From assembly GCA_963921825.1 (NCBI GenBank), contig OY997590.1, forward strand, positions 52,655,039 through 52,719,038: 64,000 bases of DNA, given 5' to 3'. Of the stretch, positions 10,201-21,432 are shown piece by piece. The position numbers and the translations under genes were made by a program. Source of the DNA: Erodium maritimum (taxonomy: Eukaryota > Streptophyta > Magnoliopsida > Geraniales > Geraniaceae). Position 1 is the stretch's first letter. Each line of letters starts with the position of its first letter. The notes beneath the pieces are model-generated. The model was not told the DNA's origin. It saw nothing but the letters and a program-made list of their open reading frames with translations, and ran no database searches.

Positions 10201-10822
10201 GACCCAAAACCCAGTTTTGGTCATGTCCCAAGACAACTCCCTTTTGGCCATTCTCCATAAATGTGTCAATGAGTTTCATCCTCCGGTGTGACCCTTAGGT
10301 TTATGCATGTCAATAGATCAACGTAAAATCCCATTTTACTTGATCCTATTTAAGTGGCAACTAACGAGACTTTAGTATTGCCTGACACTACATAACGAAT
10401 CGACCCTGTCGATTCTAACCTTTCCGTCGTCCCTGTCATTATCCTTTTATCTCCGATATCCTTATTGAGATAAGGCATAGAGCCGTCATCCTTATTATTC
10501 TCAATCACCGTTCCTTGATATGTGAGATGACTGAAGATATGATACCCAGTATCATGTGCATGGCCATGCTATTCTTCCAGTCACTCTCGATCAAGTGGCC
10601 GAGAACCGATATCTTTCCCATACCTTAGTATGAGGGATAAATCCCTTAGCCGTCTTTCGTGTCACTCATGTAGCCCGTCCCCAAGCCAATCCTGGCCGTT
10701 ATGGAAGCCCTGTTACGGACAACGTTAGGCTCAGGTCAAACTCAGTTGTTGACTACATAGCGATCACAAAGACTCCTTGGTCTAAGGATACATGACAAGC
10801 TACAACACTGAATATGTTCATG
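7213..10822 (-). mobile_element. Broken Ty1/copia element (family A)
   Basis: This is a minus-strand LTR element. The left LTR part (7213-7585) and the right LTR (9476-10822) both begin TGTTGGGTCTCGAGG. The primer-binding site for initiator tRNA-Met, seen reversed as GGCTCTGATACCA, is at 9462-9474. The internal part is short and keeps a copia gag N-terminal fragment (7686-7919, minus strand, with LNGTNYLDWYRILR and YVHEKAV). The rest is leader-like DNA with no pol. The LTR parts differ by about 2% over some 370 bp, suggesting an age below about one million years. A solo LTR of the same family lies at 53461-57763. It is broken, with several large breaks. It separates Y1 from the motif array upstream of Y2. 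Confidence 0.8.
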
Positions 10823-10992
10823 AATTTGCAAAGAACTAGGGCATATCCGCAAACAACAGTCCATAATTAAATTCGCGAAACATAATAACAGTATCCGCAA
10901 ACAACAAGTTCGTATCCGCAAACGAAGATCTCTGTATCAGCAAACAAGGATCTCTGTATCCGCAAACTACAAGTCCGTATCCGCAAATACCA
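10823..10992 (+). repeat. TATYCGCAAAC motif array upstream of Y2
   Basis: Seven or eight motif copies (CATATCCGCAAAC, GTATCCGCAAACAAC, GTATCAGCAAAC, GTATCCGCAAATACC) at about 20-bp spacing run directly into the Y2 promoter. The first half is homologous to 4895-4980. Confidence 0.7.
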
Positions 10993-11437
10993 AGTGCGAT
11001 AAGACTTACCAACGCATTAAATGCGATAAGATCTTCGTGCATTCGATTGGGATTTTACTAATTATGAAATATAACCGTGAAAACTTAACCGTCTGATTTT
11101 GAAATCATATCGATTACATGATACGTCTAATTTTCATAACGATTGACACGTGTCCTCTACAATATCTTACAGTATCACATACCGATACACGTAAATTAGC
11201 ATTTAGTTTGAGAATTATGAGACACGGATTGCGAAAATAAGGTATATGTTTTGCGGAATTATTATTAGTTAACTAATTTGTCTATAATTGGAACTCTACT
11301 TTAAACATAATAACGATAATGCCACAGCAAGAATTCAACTATAAATACCCCCACCCCTATATCACTGAACCCTACAACTCTCTTTCAATTTAAAATTCTC
11401 TTCTCAAATAACTTCAAACCACCAGTCTGCAAAAGCG
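10993..11437 (+). promoter_or_regulatory. Promoter region of gene Y2
   Basis: A duplicate of the Y1 promoter, with G-box CACGTG (11147-11152), TATAAATA (11340-11347) and the 'gataagatctt' arm near 11025. The second arm of the inverted repeat has decayed here. The ATG is about 90 bp after the TATA box. Confidence 0.6.
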
Positions 11438-11737
11438 ATGGCCCCAAACAGGAAACGCACCAGAGGGGAAGGAAACGTTTGTACCGCAGAAGCTATGGAA
11501 CGTACCAGAGAGGAAGCCGCTTTGCAGTCTAAAATGCAGTTACGCAAAATAAGGTTGACACTATGCCAGATCCACTTTTTGCTGATGCAGGAGAAGGTGG
11601 AAAGCCTTGCCAATGAACTGCAAGTGCTTGACATGAGCAACTCGACTGAAAAGCACAAGGAAGATAGGGACAAGATGATGGCGACACTGGAAAAGATTCA
11701 GGACTTCTTCAAAATAATTGAGGTAGAACTGGACTAG
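11438..11737 (+). CDS. Small basic helical protein Y2 (99 aa, paralogue of Y1)
   Basis: This is a paralogue of Y1. The head (MAPNRKRTRGEGNVCTAEAMERTREE) and the C-terminal two thirds (LRKIRLTLCQIHFLLMQEKVESL, LQVLDMSNSTEKHKEDRDKMM, LEKIQDFFK) match. It lacks about 16 residues of the Y1 charged helix. The frame is open, there is no intron, and promoter and start context are conserved. The downstream flank 'ggatgtagttatattt' is the same as after Y1, confirming duplication of a whole transcription unit. Function is unknown. Confidence 0.65.
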   Translation: MAPNRKRTRGEGNVCTAEAMERTREEAALQSKMQLRKIRLTLCQIHFLLMQEKVESLANELQVLDMSNSTEKHKEDRDKMMATLEKIQDFFKIIEVELD

Positions 11738-11883
11738 GGCACATCCGACACAAGAAGGATGTAGTTATATTTTCCCTATTATCATGTCAATCGTCTTTTG
11801 ATGTTTTTGTGTTGTCTTTTGAAAACTTGGTTTCTCAGTGAATGTATGACTAGTATCTGCTTTTCACTGGAATGTCACCTATA

Positions 11884-12770
11884 TTTAATTAGCAAACGAC
11901 ATGTTCTGTATTCTCAAACACGTATGGTTATATTCGTTAACCAAGACATGATTATTCTCAGAACAAAAATTACTGAAGTTACAAACATATTAAGGCATAT
12001 CTTATCATTGTTAAATCAAACAGAACTACAGTGTATTATTCGTACATGACAATCCAAAACCTCAACCCCAAACATTGCATATCTCAAATATGTAAACGTT
12101 ATTCCGCAAACCACGTTACGTATATCCCGCAGAACATACAATACTGAAACTCAACCAACATATTGCATAATCTGAAACAAGGAACCCCACTTTCTCAAAC
12201 CAATGATTGACTATTCGCAAAACAGAAAAATAGTTCTGCAAACTAGACACTGTATATTCGCAAAACAGTAAACACATGACCTCAACCAACAAGGAAACCA
12301 GTTTTTCTATAATTCGCAAACAAGGGTTAGCATTTAAGCAAAACAGACAATATACAGAAACATTGAATATTCGCAAGAAAGAAAAACAGTGCCCGCAAAC
12401 AAGATACTATATATTCGCAAACATAAATTCAATATCCGCAACTACATAAAGCTAATTCACAAAACATATATTCACTATCCGCAAACAAGGTAAAGCATAT
12501 TATCAAAACAAGTCAATTAATAACAGGGTATGCATCAACTACAAAACACATCTGCAAACCAAAATGTGCATATTTGCATACAATAAACCTACGCACATAT
12601 CAAATGCGGGATTATTCAAAACTGTTTCTCAAACCAGAGTGCGCACACTCGCAAAACATAAATTCTTTATCCGCAAATTAGGTAAAGAATACTCGCAAAA
12701 CATAAATTCATTATTCGCAAAACAGAAAAACAATGTCCGCAAAACAAGATACTCGCAACACAGAAACCCC
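11884..12770 (+). repeat. Long TATYCGCAAAC motif array
   Basis: Some 20-25 copies, mainly TATTCGCAAAAC, TATCCGCAAACAAG and ACTCGCAAAAC, are spread over about 900 bp, all in the same orientation. No coding frame of interest is seen. From 12771 to 13446 the DNA is AT-rich with no supported gene; 13420-13448 resembles the end of a TA-tract MITE. Confidence 0.65.
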
Positions 12771-13444
12771 AAAACCTCAACCAACAACTTGGTTTTCCTC
12801 AAAAGTAGATCAAAATCATATCATAGTTGAATAATTTCATGGTAGTTTCATTATTCAGTTGAAATGGTGTACACTAAAAGCAAAACACAAGCACTCTGAA
12901 AACATAGCACCTATAAAAAATCCACAAACTACAAACACTATATTCTCAAATTACCTGATTCGGTGTCCTTGTTGCAGAATGTTGTAGATTCAGCAACCTT
13001 TTTCTTCATTCTCTACAAACGGATTACTATAATCAAAAAGCTAAATAACCAAACGAACAAGATTGAATCAAAACCCTAAAAACACCAAAAATTGTAACTC
13101 ACCACAATGAACTATTGATATTCACTTCGAAATCGCGCAGAAGACGAATATCAAGGCAATGGAAGCTCAAAAAATCAGATTCCGAAATGTTCGTTTCGCT
13201 AAAAACTCGATTCTGCAAGTGTTTTGGTGAGCACGAAACGTTTCTGCGCGAACGGGTAGATAAAAGTACGTTTATACCCCCGAACCATAGCAAATCAGTT
13301 AAAATGAATCCCACGCGCGACTTACTTACGACGCGTGCCACTGATGACGCGTTCAAATCTGCGCCATCGCGAAATTCACATCGGACGGCCATCACGCAGT
13401 GCGCATGTTCGCACCAAATCAGGTAGTTCGCACCTGATTGCTCT

Positions 13445-13446
<2 letters not shown>

Positions 13447-13493
<47 letters not shown>
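13447..13493. repeat. (TA)n tract
   Basis: A 47-bp TA repeat, the first of several (13757-13780, 14282-14299, 14552-14564, 16252-16272) that separate the MITEs in this cluster. Confidence 0.95.
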
Positions 13494-13494
<1 letters not shown>

Positions 13495-13496
<2 letters not shown>

Positions 13497-13758
13497 GGAT
13501 AACAATCAGGTACAAACCTTGTAACTTCGTCAGAACACATAACTTTTAATCTGGGCCCTTGGATCATAGAATTAAAGGCCCAGATTTAATGCATATCTTC
13601 TAATATCTTTTTAATTAATGCATATCTTGTAATTGATTTCGTAATCAATCACCCCCAACCCCCCTGAATTTTGGTGGCCATCCGATCTGGGTAATCAATG
13701 GCCCGGATTAGTTCTACATTCTGACCCGAAATAAGGTTTGTACCCGATTGTCTCCCTA
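13495..13758. mobile_element. TA-flanked MITE, family M1, copy 1
   Basis: The left end TAGGATAACAATCAGG pairs with the reverse complement of the right end (TAGGGAGACAATCGGG). It lies between two TA tracts. The interior has a C-rich stretch and 'tgcatatcttgtaattgat'. No coding capacity. Confidence 0.7.
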
Positions 13759-13778
13759 TATATATATATATATATATA

Positions 13779-14283
13779 TAGGGTAGCTATCCAGTAAAAA
13801 CCACCCTTATTGTGCAAACTACAAACCAATCTAAGCCACATGATTCAGCCAAGATGACGTCATCTGAGTGCGCGCGATGCTGAAACGTGGCCATTTCGTG
13901 TGCGCCTCTGCCCGCACAGTAGCGCGTGTTGACCACGTGCGCAGAGCGAGTGCTGATAGTTTACATAGCACGGTGCTGATATGTTAGTACAAATGTGCTG
14001 ATAGTTTACATTTGTACTAACCTATCAGCACATTTGTACTAAACTATCAGCACCGTCTATGCAAACTATCAGTACTGTGTGCGCACGCACCAGCAGCGCG
14101 TGCCTACGTGTCAGCATCTGGTGAGTTCGTAGTTTGCACAATAAGGTGCGGTGTTTTATATATTTAATTGTTCAGGTGTCAGCATCTGGTGCGCCCTGCT
14201 GACATCACTTTGGGGGATCCTATGGCTCAGATTGGTTTGTAGTTTGCACAATAAGGGGTGGTTTGTACTTGATACCAATCCTA
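13779..14283. mobile_element. TA-flanked MITE, family M2, copy 1
   Basis: Terminal inverted repeats of about 55 bp: 'ccacccttattgtgcaaact' on the left and 'agtttgcacaataaggggtg' on the right, followed by 'aaaccaatctaagcca' and its complement. The centre is an imperfect palindrome built of 'gctgatagttta' / 'taaactatcagc'. GC-rich flanks carry 'gcgcgc' runs. Flanked by TA tracts, with no coding capacity. Confidence 0.75.
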
Positions 14284-14297
14284 TATATATATATATA

Positions 14298-14553
14298 TAA
14301 GATAACATTCAAGTACAAACTTGTATCTTTCGTAAGAATTACAAACTATCAATCTGGACTCTTGGATCGTAGAATTAAAGGCTCAGATTTAATGCATCTC
14401 TTTGTCATTAATGCATATCTTGTAATTGATTTTGTAATCAATCACTACCCCCCCCCCCCTGAATTTCGGTGGTCCTCCGATCTGAGTAATCAATGACCCA
14501 AATTGGTTCTTATTTCGCACCATAAGATAGGTTTGTACCCGAAAGTTCCCCTA
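14298..14553. mobile_element. TA-flanked MITE, family M1, copy 2
   Basis: It matches copy 1 over its length: 'gataacattcaagtacaaac' at the left, 'gtttgtacccgaaagttccc' at the right, and the shared internal 'tgtaatcaatcac' with a C run. Confidence 0.7.
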
Positions 14554-14562
14554 TATATATAT

Positions 14563-16253
14563 ATGGGAAAATTTCATTTTACCACCCCTGACAAACATTT
14601 AATTTCAGTTTAATACCCTGGCATAAATTTTTTACACTTCCATACCCTAACCAAACTTTTAATTTCACTTTCATACCCAGCCGGTTAAAATGTCCATAAT
14701 ACCCCTAACTATTACTCAAATTTTCAAACTCATGCCATTGGTTCAGAATTTGAAAATAAGTGAAATGACAATAATACTCTTCATTGTTAGGGTGTTAAAA
14801 TGAAAATTTCACTACTTTTAAAATAAAATCAATTTTTTTTTAAATTCAGTTTTTGTTTTTGAATTTTTTTTAATTTTCAAAAATTCATAGTTTAATTTAA
14901 AAATACATAAAAATCATTTTCTACTAAAAACAGTTTTATTTATCAAAAATCATTTTTTTAATTTTTTTATAAACTCATATTTTAATATAAAAAAATATAT
15001 AAACTTTATGTTTTAATTTTAAAAAAAGTAAAAACAGATTCTGTTTTTTTAAATATATTAAAACCCTAATTCTAAGTCATTTCATCACAGCCACCAAACA
15101 AAACAAAAACCCCTTTCAACCTTGCTTCATCTTCACCGTGTCGTCCCGTCTGGTCCTCCTACGGAGCTCGCCTGAGTTCTTACCGGTGTGGAGCTCGAAT
15201 TCTCTCCTGCTTTAAGCAGAAGGTGAAGCTCTGCCTTTGGGAGTCGTTGTGGTTAGAGGTTCAGAGGTGCAGGCGTGGCCGGAAGAGGAGCACGTGTTCT
15301 GGTTTATCAGCTCCGACAAGGACCGAAATTCGGTGTAGCTGGTGTCCAAGTCGTGGTACTAGATCGAGCGGTTCCGACGGGCCAAAACAAAAACCACCCA
15401 TGGCGATGGAGGTCGCTTCGGGCTTCAATGGGTGTGGGTTGGGGATTTTTGGGCTTCGGTGTCCGTCGAGAAAGAAGCTTGATTGGGTTGAAGTCGATTC
15501 ATATTGTTGCAGACTTTACTCTTTGATTGCAATGATTTAGGGTGAAACACTGGGTTTGATTTTGATTGAGAACAAGGGTTTAATTTTCCCTGAGAACAAA
15601 AAAAGTAGTAAATTGATAAATAAAAAATAATAGAAATTAATTAATTAAAAGGACCGAAAGAAAATATTAAAGATTAAAAAATTAAAATTTAAAATCTGAA
15701 AAAGAGGGTAGTAAAAGAAAACTAATAATAAAAATCTAATTTGTAAAATTAAACTGATTTTTAAAGTAAAAATTGATTTTTTTTATAATAAAAATGATTT
15801 TTTTTTATTATAAACTGATTTTTATAAATAAAATATGATTTTTAATATATTTTTTTAAAAAACAAAATCGTTTTTTTAAATTAAAACGTGAATAAAAAAT
15901 AATTTTATGTATTTTTAAAATAAAATATGAATTTTTGAAAATAAAAATAATTTTCATAAATAAAAATTGAATTTATAAAAAAAAACTGATTTTATTTCAA
16001 AAATAGATAAATTTTCATTTTAGCACCCTAACAATTAAGAGTATTATTGTCATTTCACTTATTTTCAAATTCTGAACCAATGTCATGAGTTTGAAAATTT
16101 GAGTAATAGTTAGGGGTATTTTGGACATTTTATCCGATTGGGTATGAAAGTGAAATTAAAAGTTTCGTAGGGTATGAAACTGATAAAAATTTATGCCAGG
16201 GTATCAAACTGAAATTAAATGTTTGCCAGGGTGGTAAAATGAAAATTTTCCTA
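14563..16253. mobile_element. 1.7-kb TIR DNA transposon with gene-like interior
   Basis: Long terminal inverted repeats of about 270 bp: left 'gaaaatttcattttaccacc' from 14567, right 'ggtggtaaaatgaaaatttt' ending near 16250, both flanked by TA tracts. AT-rich arms enclose a distinct GC-richer segment (about 15085-15540) with an open frame of 105 codons (15223-15540) and a 'ttcaccgtgtcgtcccgtc' stretch. No transposase is seen, so it is non-autonomous. The interior looks like a captured host gene fragment, but I recognise no domain. The right TIR recurs at 20836-20966. Confidence 0.7.
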
Positions 16254-16855
16254 TATATATATATATATATATGGTTAGTATCAGGTACAAACCACTAGGT
16301 GCTGACACGTGGGCGCGCGCGCAGCTGGTGCTCGCGCACAGTGCTGACACGTAGCGCGCATAGTGCTAATAGTTTGGGCGCACAGTGCTGATAGTTTGGC
16401 ACTGTGCTAAACTATCAGCATTGTGCGTCCAAACTATTAACACTGTGCGCGCGCGTGGTCAGTACGCTCACGCGCGCGGGCAAAGGCGCATGCGAAGCGG
16501 CCACGTGTCAGCATCTTTCATATTTTTATTATTTATTTATATTTTCTATTAATTCTTTTTTCATTTTAAATTTATTTTTTTATATTAATTATCATTATTA
16601 TTATTTTATAATTCTTTTTAAAATTGTTGTTAGTTATTTTTTCAGTTTTTACTAAATAAATATTCATTTATTTGTTAATTATTTTGTTTTAATTCTTTTA
16701 TTAGTATATTTTGTAATTTTCTAAGTCTTTTAAAAATCTTTAACTAATTTTTTTAATTTTCATTAATCTTTTTTCTAATTAATTTTGATTACGAGTAAAT
16801 AATTTAATAAAAAATAACAATTTGTTGATATACAAGTTATAAAATTAATATTTTA
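16113..16855 (+). repeat. Flanking direct duplication, left copy
   Basis: It holds the right TIR of the 1.7-kb transposon, a TA tract, part of an M2 MITE and an AT-rich tail (ending 'ttgatatacaagttataaaa'). The same order recurs at 20836-21792, beyond the Tekay fragment. The left copy lacks about 170 bp of the MITE. Confidence 0.8.
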
Positions 16856-16870
16856 TAACTTGTATATCAA
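16825..16870. repeat. Perfect 46-bp palindrome at junction
   Basis: Two 21-bp arms around a TAAT loop lie exactly where the AT-rich flank meets Tekay pol sequence. The right duplicate (ending 21792) has only the first arm, so the palindrome arose when the junction formed. Confidence 0.85.
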
Positions 16871-19800
16871 GATGTCATAATAGACCTCATACCCGACCCC
16901 GCGCTCTGGCACTATCAACACTGGAGCGGTAGTCAGACGAACCTTCAACTCCGTGAACGCACATTCACTATCCTCTGTCCACACAAAACCGACTCCCTTG
17001 CGTGTCAAAAGAGTCATAGGCGCGACTAAACGCGCAAAGTCCTGGACCAACCACCGATAATATCCTGCCAGCCCCTAGAAGCTGCGGATCTCGAAAACAG
17101 TCGTGGGCCGCGCCCACTTTGAAACCGCATCGATCCTCGCTGGATCGACCAATATACCGTCACGGGACACAACGTGATCGAGGACTCTCACCTCAGCGAG
17201 CCAAAACTCGCACTTCTCCAGGTTGGCGTATAACTGATGTGTGCGCAACAGGGTCAGAACACCCCTCAGATGTTCCTCATGCGCCGCCTCGTTATGCGAG
17301 TAGATCAAGATGTCGTCTACAAACACCACCACAAATTGATCTAAGAACGGCCGGAATATAATGTTCATCAGATCCATGAACGCTGTAGGTGCGTTCGTCA
17401 GTCCAAAAGGCATCACCAAGGACTCGTAATGCCCATACCGTGTCCGGAATGCAGTCTTTGCAACGTCCTCCTCCCGGACTCGCAACTGGTAATATCCGGA
17501 TCGGAGATCAATCTTCGAGAAGCATGTCGACCCTCTCAATTGGTCGAACAGGTCGGCAATTCTCGGCATCGGGTATCGGTTCTTCACCGTAACCGGTTCA
17601 GCTTCCGGTAGTCGATGCACATCCGAAGCTCTCCACTCTTCTTCTTCACGAAGAGTGATGGCGCTCCCCACGGCGATGTGCTCGGCCGGATAAACAACTT
17701 CTCCCAAAGTTCCTCGAGTTGACGCTTCAGCTCGGTCAACTCGGCTGGCGCGAACCTGTAAGGCGCTATCGATGTCGATGCCGTTCCCGGCACCAGGTCA
17801 ATCCCGAACTCCACCTCACGAACTGGTGGCAACCCGCTCAACTCCTCAGGAAAGACCTCGGGAAACTCGCACACCACTCGCGGTAACTCTCGGCTCTGCA
17901 CGGCCGATACTTTCTCCATTGCGGACAAAGCCGACAGGAGAACTCTGCTCCTACTGCCCAGAATACACGAAACTTTCGTGTTGCCTGTTGACCCCGTCAC
18001 TCATCGCCTGTGACAGTCGATATTGGCTCGGTACTTCGCCAGCCAATCAATTCCCAAGATTACGTTAAAGGTTGTCATTTCGTAAGTATCATTCCCACGG
18101 ATATACGCACAAGCTCAGTCGCTGCCGAACCTCACGGAACCTCGCGGTCTCTCTAAGACCTCACTCATCTACCGTCGCCGTGCCTACAAACTCCGAACAT
18201 ACCCGAATCCTCGGGGTGAGGACTCGATCCAGCATCAGGGCTCTTGAGCCCTCTCTCGAACCTCCTGTATCGGTTCGCTTCTCTAACTCCGCAGGCACGA
18301 CAGACCCTAGTCAACACCACATCACCCCCAACCGACGTATCCAGACGCAGGGTTGGACTCAACGGCTCTAAACTCAGCCCCAACATCTCAGCACCACTCG
18401 ACGAAGAAAACGAGTGTGACACCCCGGTATCCAATCTAACTGACGCCCAAATCAGAGACCGAACAACCCCTCCATTAGCCACTCCGGTAAAGTCTAGCAC
18501 AACCCTCACACGGTTCTCTATGCATTTAAGTATAACGTTCCGCAACCCAAACAGTATTCGCTACTCGTCCCCAATCTAACCAGGGCAAACCACTACCTCA
18601 AAACCTGATACCAAAACGTCACACTGCTCAAGCCATTAATACCTCAAATACTCACTCACGTAAGGGAAACCTCGAAACGGGGATTATGTTCTCAATTCAG
18701 CAAATCACTATTGCTCACAACTTCAATACCCCAATTACCCGATCACGTAGGGAAACCTCAACAAGGATCCTATTCTCAATTCCGCAAGCCACTATTGCTC
18801 ACAACCTCGATACCCTAGTTACTCGATCATGTAGGGAACCTCAAATAACTTACTCACGTGAAGGAAACCTCGAATCACCTGTTCACGTAAGGGAAACCTC
18901 GAACACGCGTTCACATAGGGGAAACCTAGTTCGTATGGCGCCGCAGCGCACCAACCCTAACCCCTCTCCGTGGTGAGACTCTCACACCGAGGCGCTGTAT
19001 CACTACCGTAGGTTATTGATGAGTCTCGAACCCAAGACCTCACCCTTAAACACCGACTTACGACCTCTACAACCAACACAACCGTGAACACAGCCACGCA
19101 AAACCAACACTCAAACTGCACAATCAAGACGGTGGAACAAGACAGGAATCACGGACCCTAAAATAGCCTTAAGCGACACACACGCTCGACCACCAATTTA
19201 ACAAACACACGCACAAGGACTCACGGACAAATTTAAGTCACCCAACCTCAATCACAAGCCGATAAGGCCAACCAAAATCAAAACACGCCCACCGGGCCAA
19301 CAAATTTCAAAACACGCCCACCGGGCCAACAAATTTAAAAACACGCCCACCGGGCCAACAAATTTAAACACACGCCCACAGGGCCAACCAATTTTAAAAA
19401 CACGCCCACCGGGCCAACAAATTTAAACACACGCCCACAGGGCCAACCAATTTTAAAACTTTCTCTTTTTCACCATAAAATCTCATTTTTTGACATCAGG
19501 TAGTTACAACCCTGTCCAGGCGTCCCCGAACTACATTGTACCCATTTGATGTCAACACCGTCACATTCGACTACAGGAGCGCTCCTGAGTCGAGTCGCGA
19601 CAGCTTAAAAATGTTTCACGCAGCAACACACAATCAGTATGCTAGTAATAATAATACTGCACATACACACAATCACAAATAAGACTCATGTCCCTACGGG
19701 TCTACACACGGTTTCCGACTTGCGCAACCAACGCACGACGGGACTTTACCGACTTGAATCCCCCCAGCTAATTGACGTACAGTACGAGGTGTGAAACCTC

Positions 19801-20822
19801 GAGCTCTGATACCAAGCTGTCACGCCCTGAATTCAGTAGAACCGAACCCGGAACGCGAACGGTAAAACAATAGAACCATTTTGAAACCTTTTAAATAAAT
19901 CGCTTAAAATCACCATTTAGTTAATAAAAATAATAATTTTCAACTCAAAAGCACGTCCAAACAAGCGGACAAAAGACAAGGCGTACGTCGCTAAACTCAA
20001 AAGGAAACCGGGACTCCCGCTCCCAGTTCTTCAAGCTTCGAGAGCTCCCCCTAGTCCGTCTTGCGACCAGTACCTGTAGGAAAAGCATCTAGGGGTGAGC
20101 GTTTGCTCACCACCACGGATACCAGACTGACTACGGCATACTAGCAGACAATGCCGGAAACACCAACAACAACCCCAACACCGGGGACAACTATCCCCAA
20201 CTCAAGTAACCCGACTGACACACAAACTGTTACTTTCCCCAACCAACTCAACACTCGGACACGTAATGTAGACGCGACACAGCGGTTACGACGTCCACCA
20301 AAGACTCAAAAGATAACAACGCAACACCCAAGATCACAAAGGATCGCACTCTAAACAAGATCACAAAGGATCGCACTCCAGCTGCTCAGTGCTGGTTGAT
20401 AACCGGTCGGGCTTGATCCTGCCCCACACAACTTCCCCCGGTCTCTGTCAGGCCAGGCGGTCGACCTGTTAGCGATATATACAGAGCTACTTTTCCGATA
20501 GCTAGTCGGAATGGGAGCAACCCTCCATCGCCGAAGAATGCACAACTTTACCGGTGGTTAACCCGGAAGGCGAGCCAACCCCCAGGACACGTGGCCACAT
20601 GACCCCTTTCTTGTCAGGTGGGCCCCCAACCTCGTCTGAACAATGCACGCGCGCGACCACTGGACCGCTTTCTTGTCAGGCGGGCCCCCAACCTCGGGCA
20701 GAGACAGTCCACAACCAAAGTTCAACAAACAGCAACAACACAGGTTCAACAACCCCACGGGCACTCAAGGCCACCCAAGACACCAACAGTAAAACACGGG
20801 CTCAACAACCCCACGGGCACTC
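16871..20822 (-). mobile_element. Broken Tekay/Del chromovirus, minus strand
   Basis: Parts in minus-strand order: LTR part 20822-19818; primer-binding site 19814-19803 (TGGTATCAGAGC); leader with about six copies of a ~30-bp 'cacgcccaccgggccaac' repeat (19285-19455); protease region about 18545-18160; reverse transcriptase about 18000-17075 ([34 protein letters not shown]); and the start of RNase H near 17050-16871. No gag or integrase is seen. It is broken, with at least several breaks. Its age cannot be set because only one LTR part is present. Confidence 0.85.
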
Positions 20823-20835
20823 ATTTTACCTGATT

Positions 20836-20964
20836 GGGGTATTTTGGACATTTTACCCGATTGGGTATGAAAGTGAAATTAAAAGTTTGGTAGGGTATGA
20901 AACTGATAAAAAATTATGCGAGGGTATCAAACTGAAATTAAATGTTTGCCAGGATGGTAAAATG

Positions 20965-21011
<47 letters not shown>

Positions 21012-21373
21012 GGGTTGGTATCAAATACAAACCACTCCTTATTGTGCAAACTACGAACTCACCAGGTGCTGACACGTGGGCGCGCGCGCTGCTTGTGCGC
21101 GCGCACAGTGCTGACATGTGGCGCGCAAAGTGCTAATAGTTTGGGCGCACAGTGCTAATAGTTTGGCATTGTGCTAAACTATTAGCACTGTGCGCGCCAA
21201 ACTATTAGCACCGTGCGCGCGCGTGGTCAACACGCTCACGCGCGCGGGCAGAGGCGCGCGCGAATCTGCCACGTGTCAGCATCGCGCGCGCTCTGCTGAC
21301 GTCACTTTGACCGCATCCTGTGGCTTAGATTGGTTCGTAGTTTGCACAATAAGGGTGGTTTTTACTGGATAGT

Positions 21374-21432
<59 letters not shown>

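Noticed and set aside
12955-13009. Possible minus-strand first exon (MKKKVAESTTFCNKDTES) with a gtaattt donor
   Set aside because: Only 18 codons, with no downstream exon or known domain; a chance frame is likelier. Left out of the annotation.
13099-13567. Frames with poly-(IY) runs
   Set aside because: Translation of the (TA)n tract.
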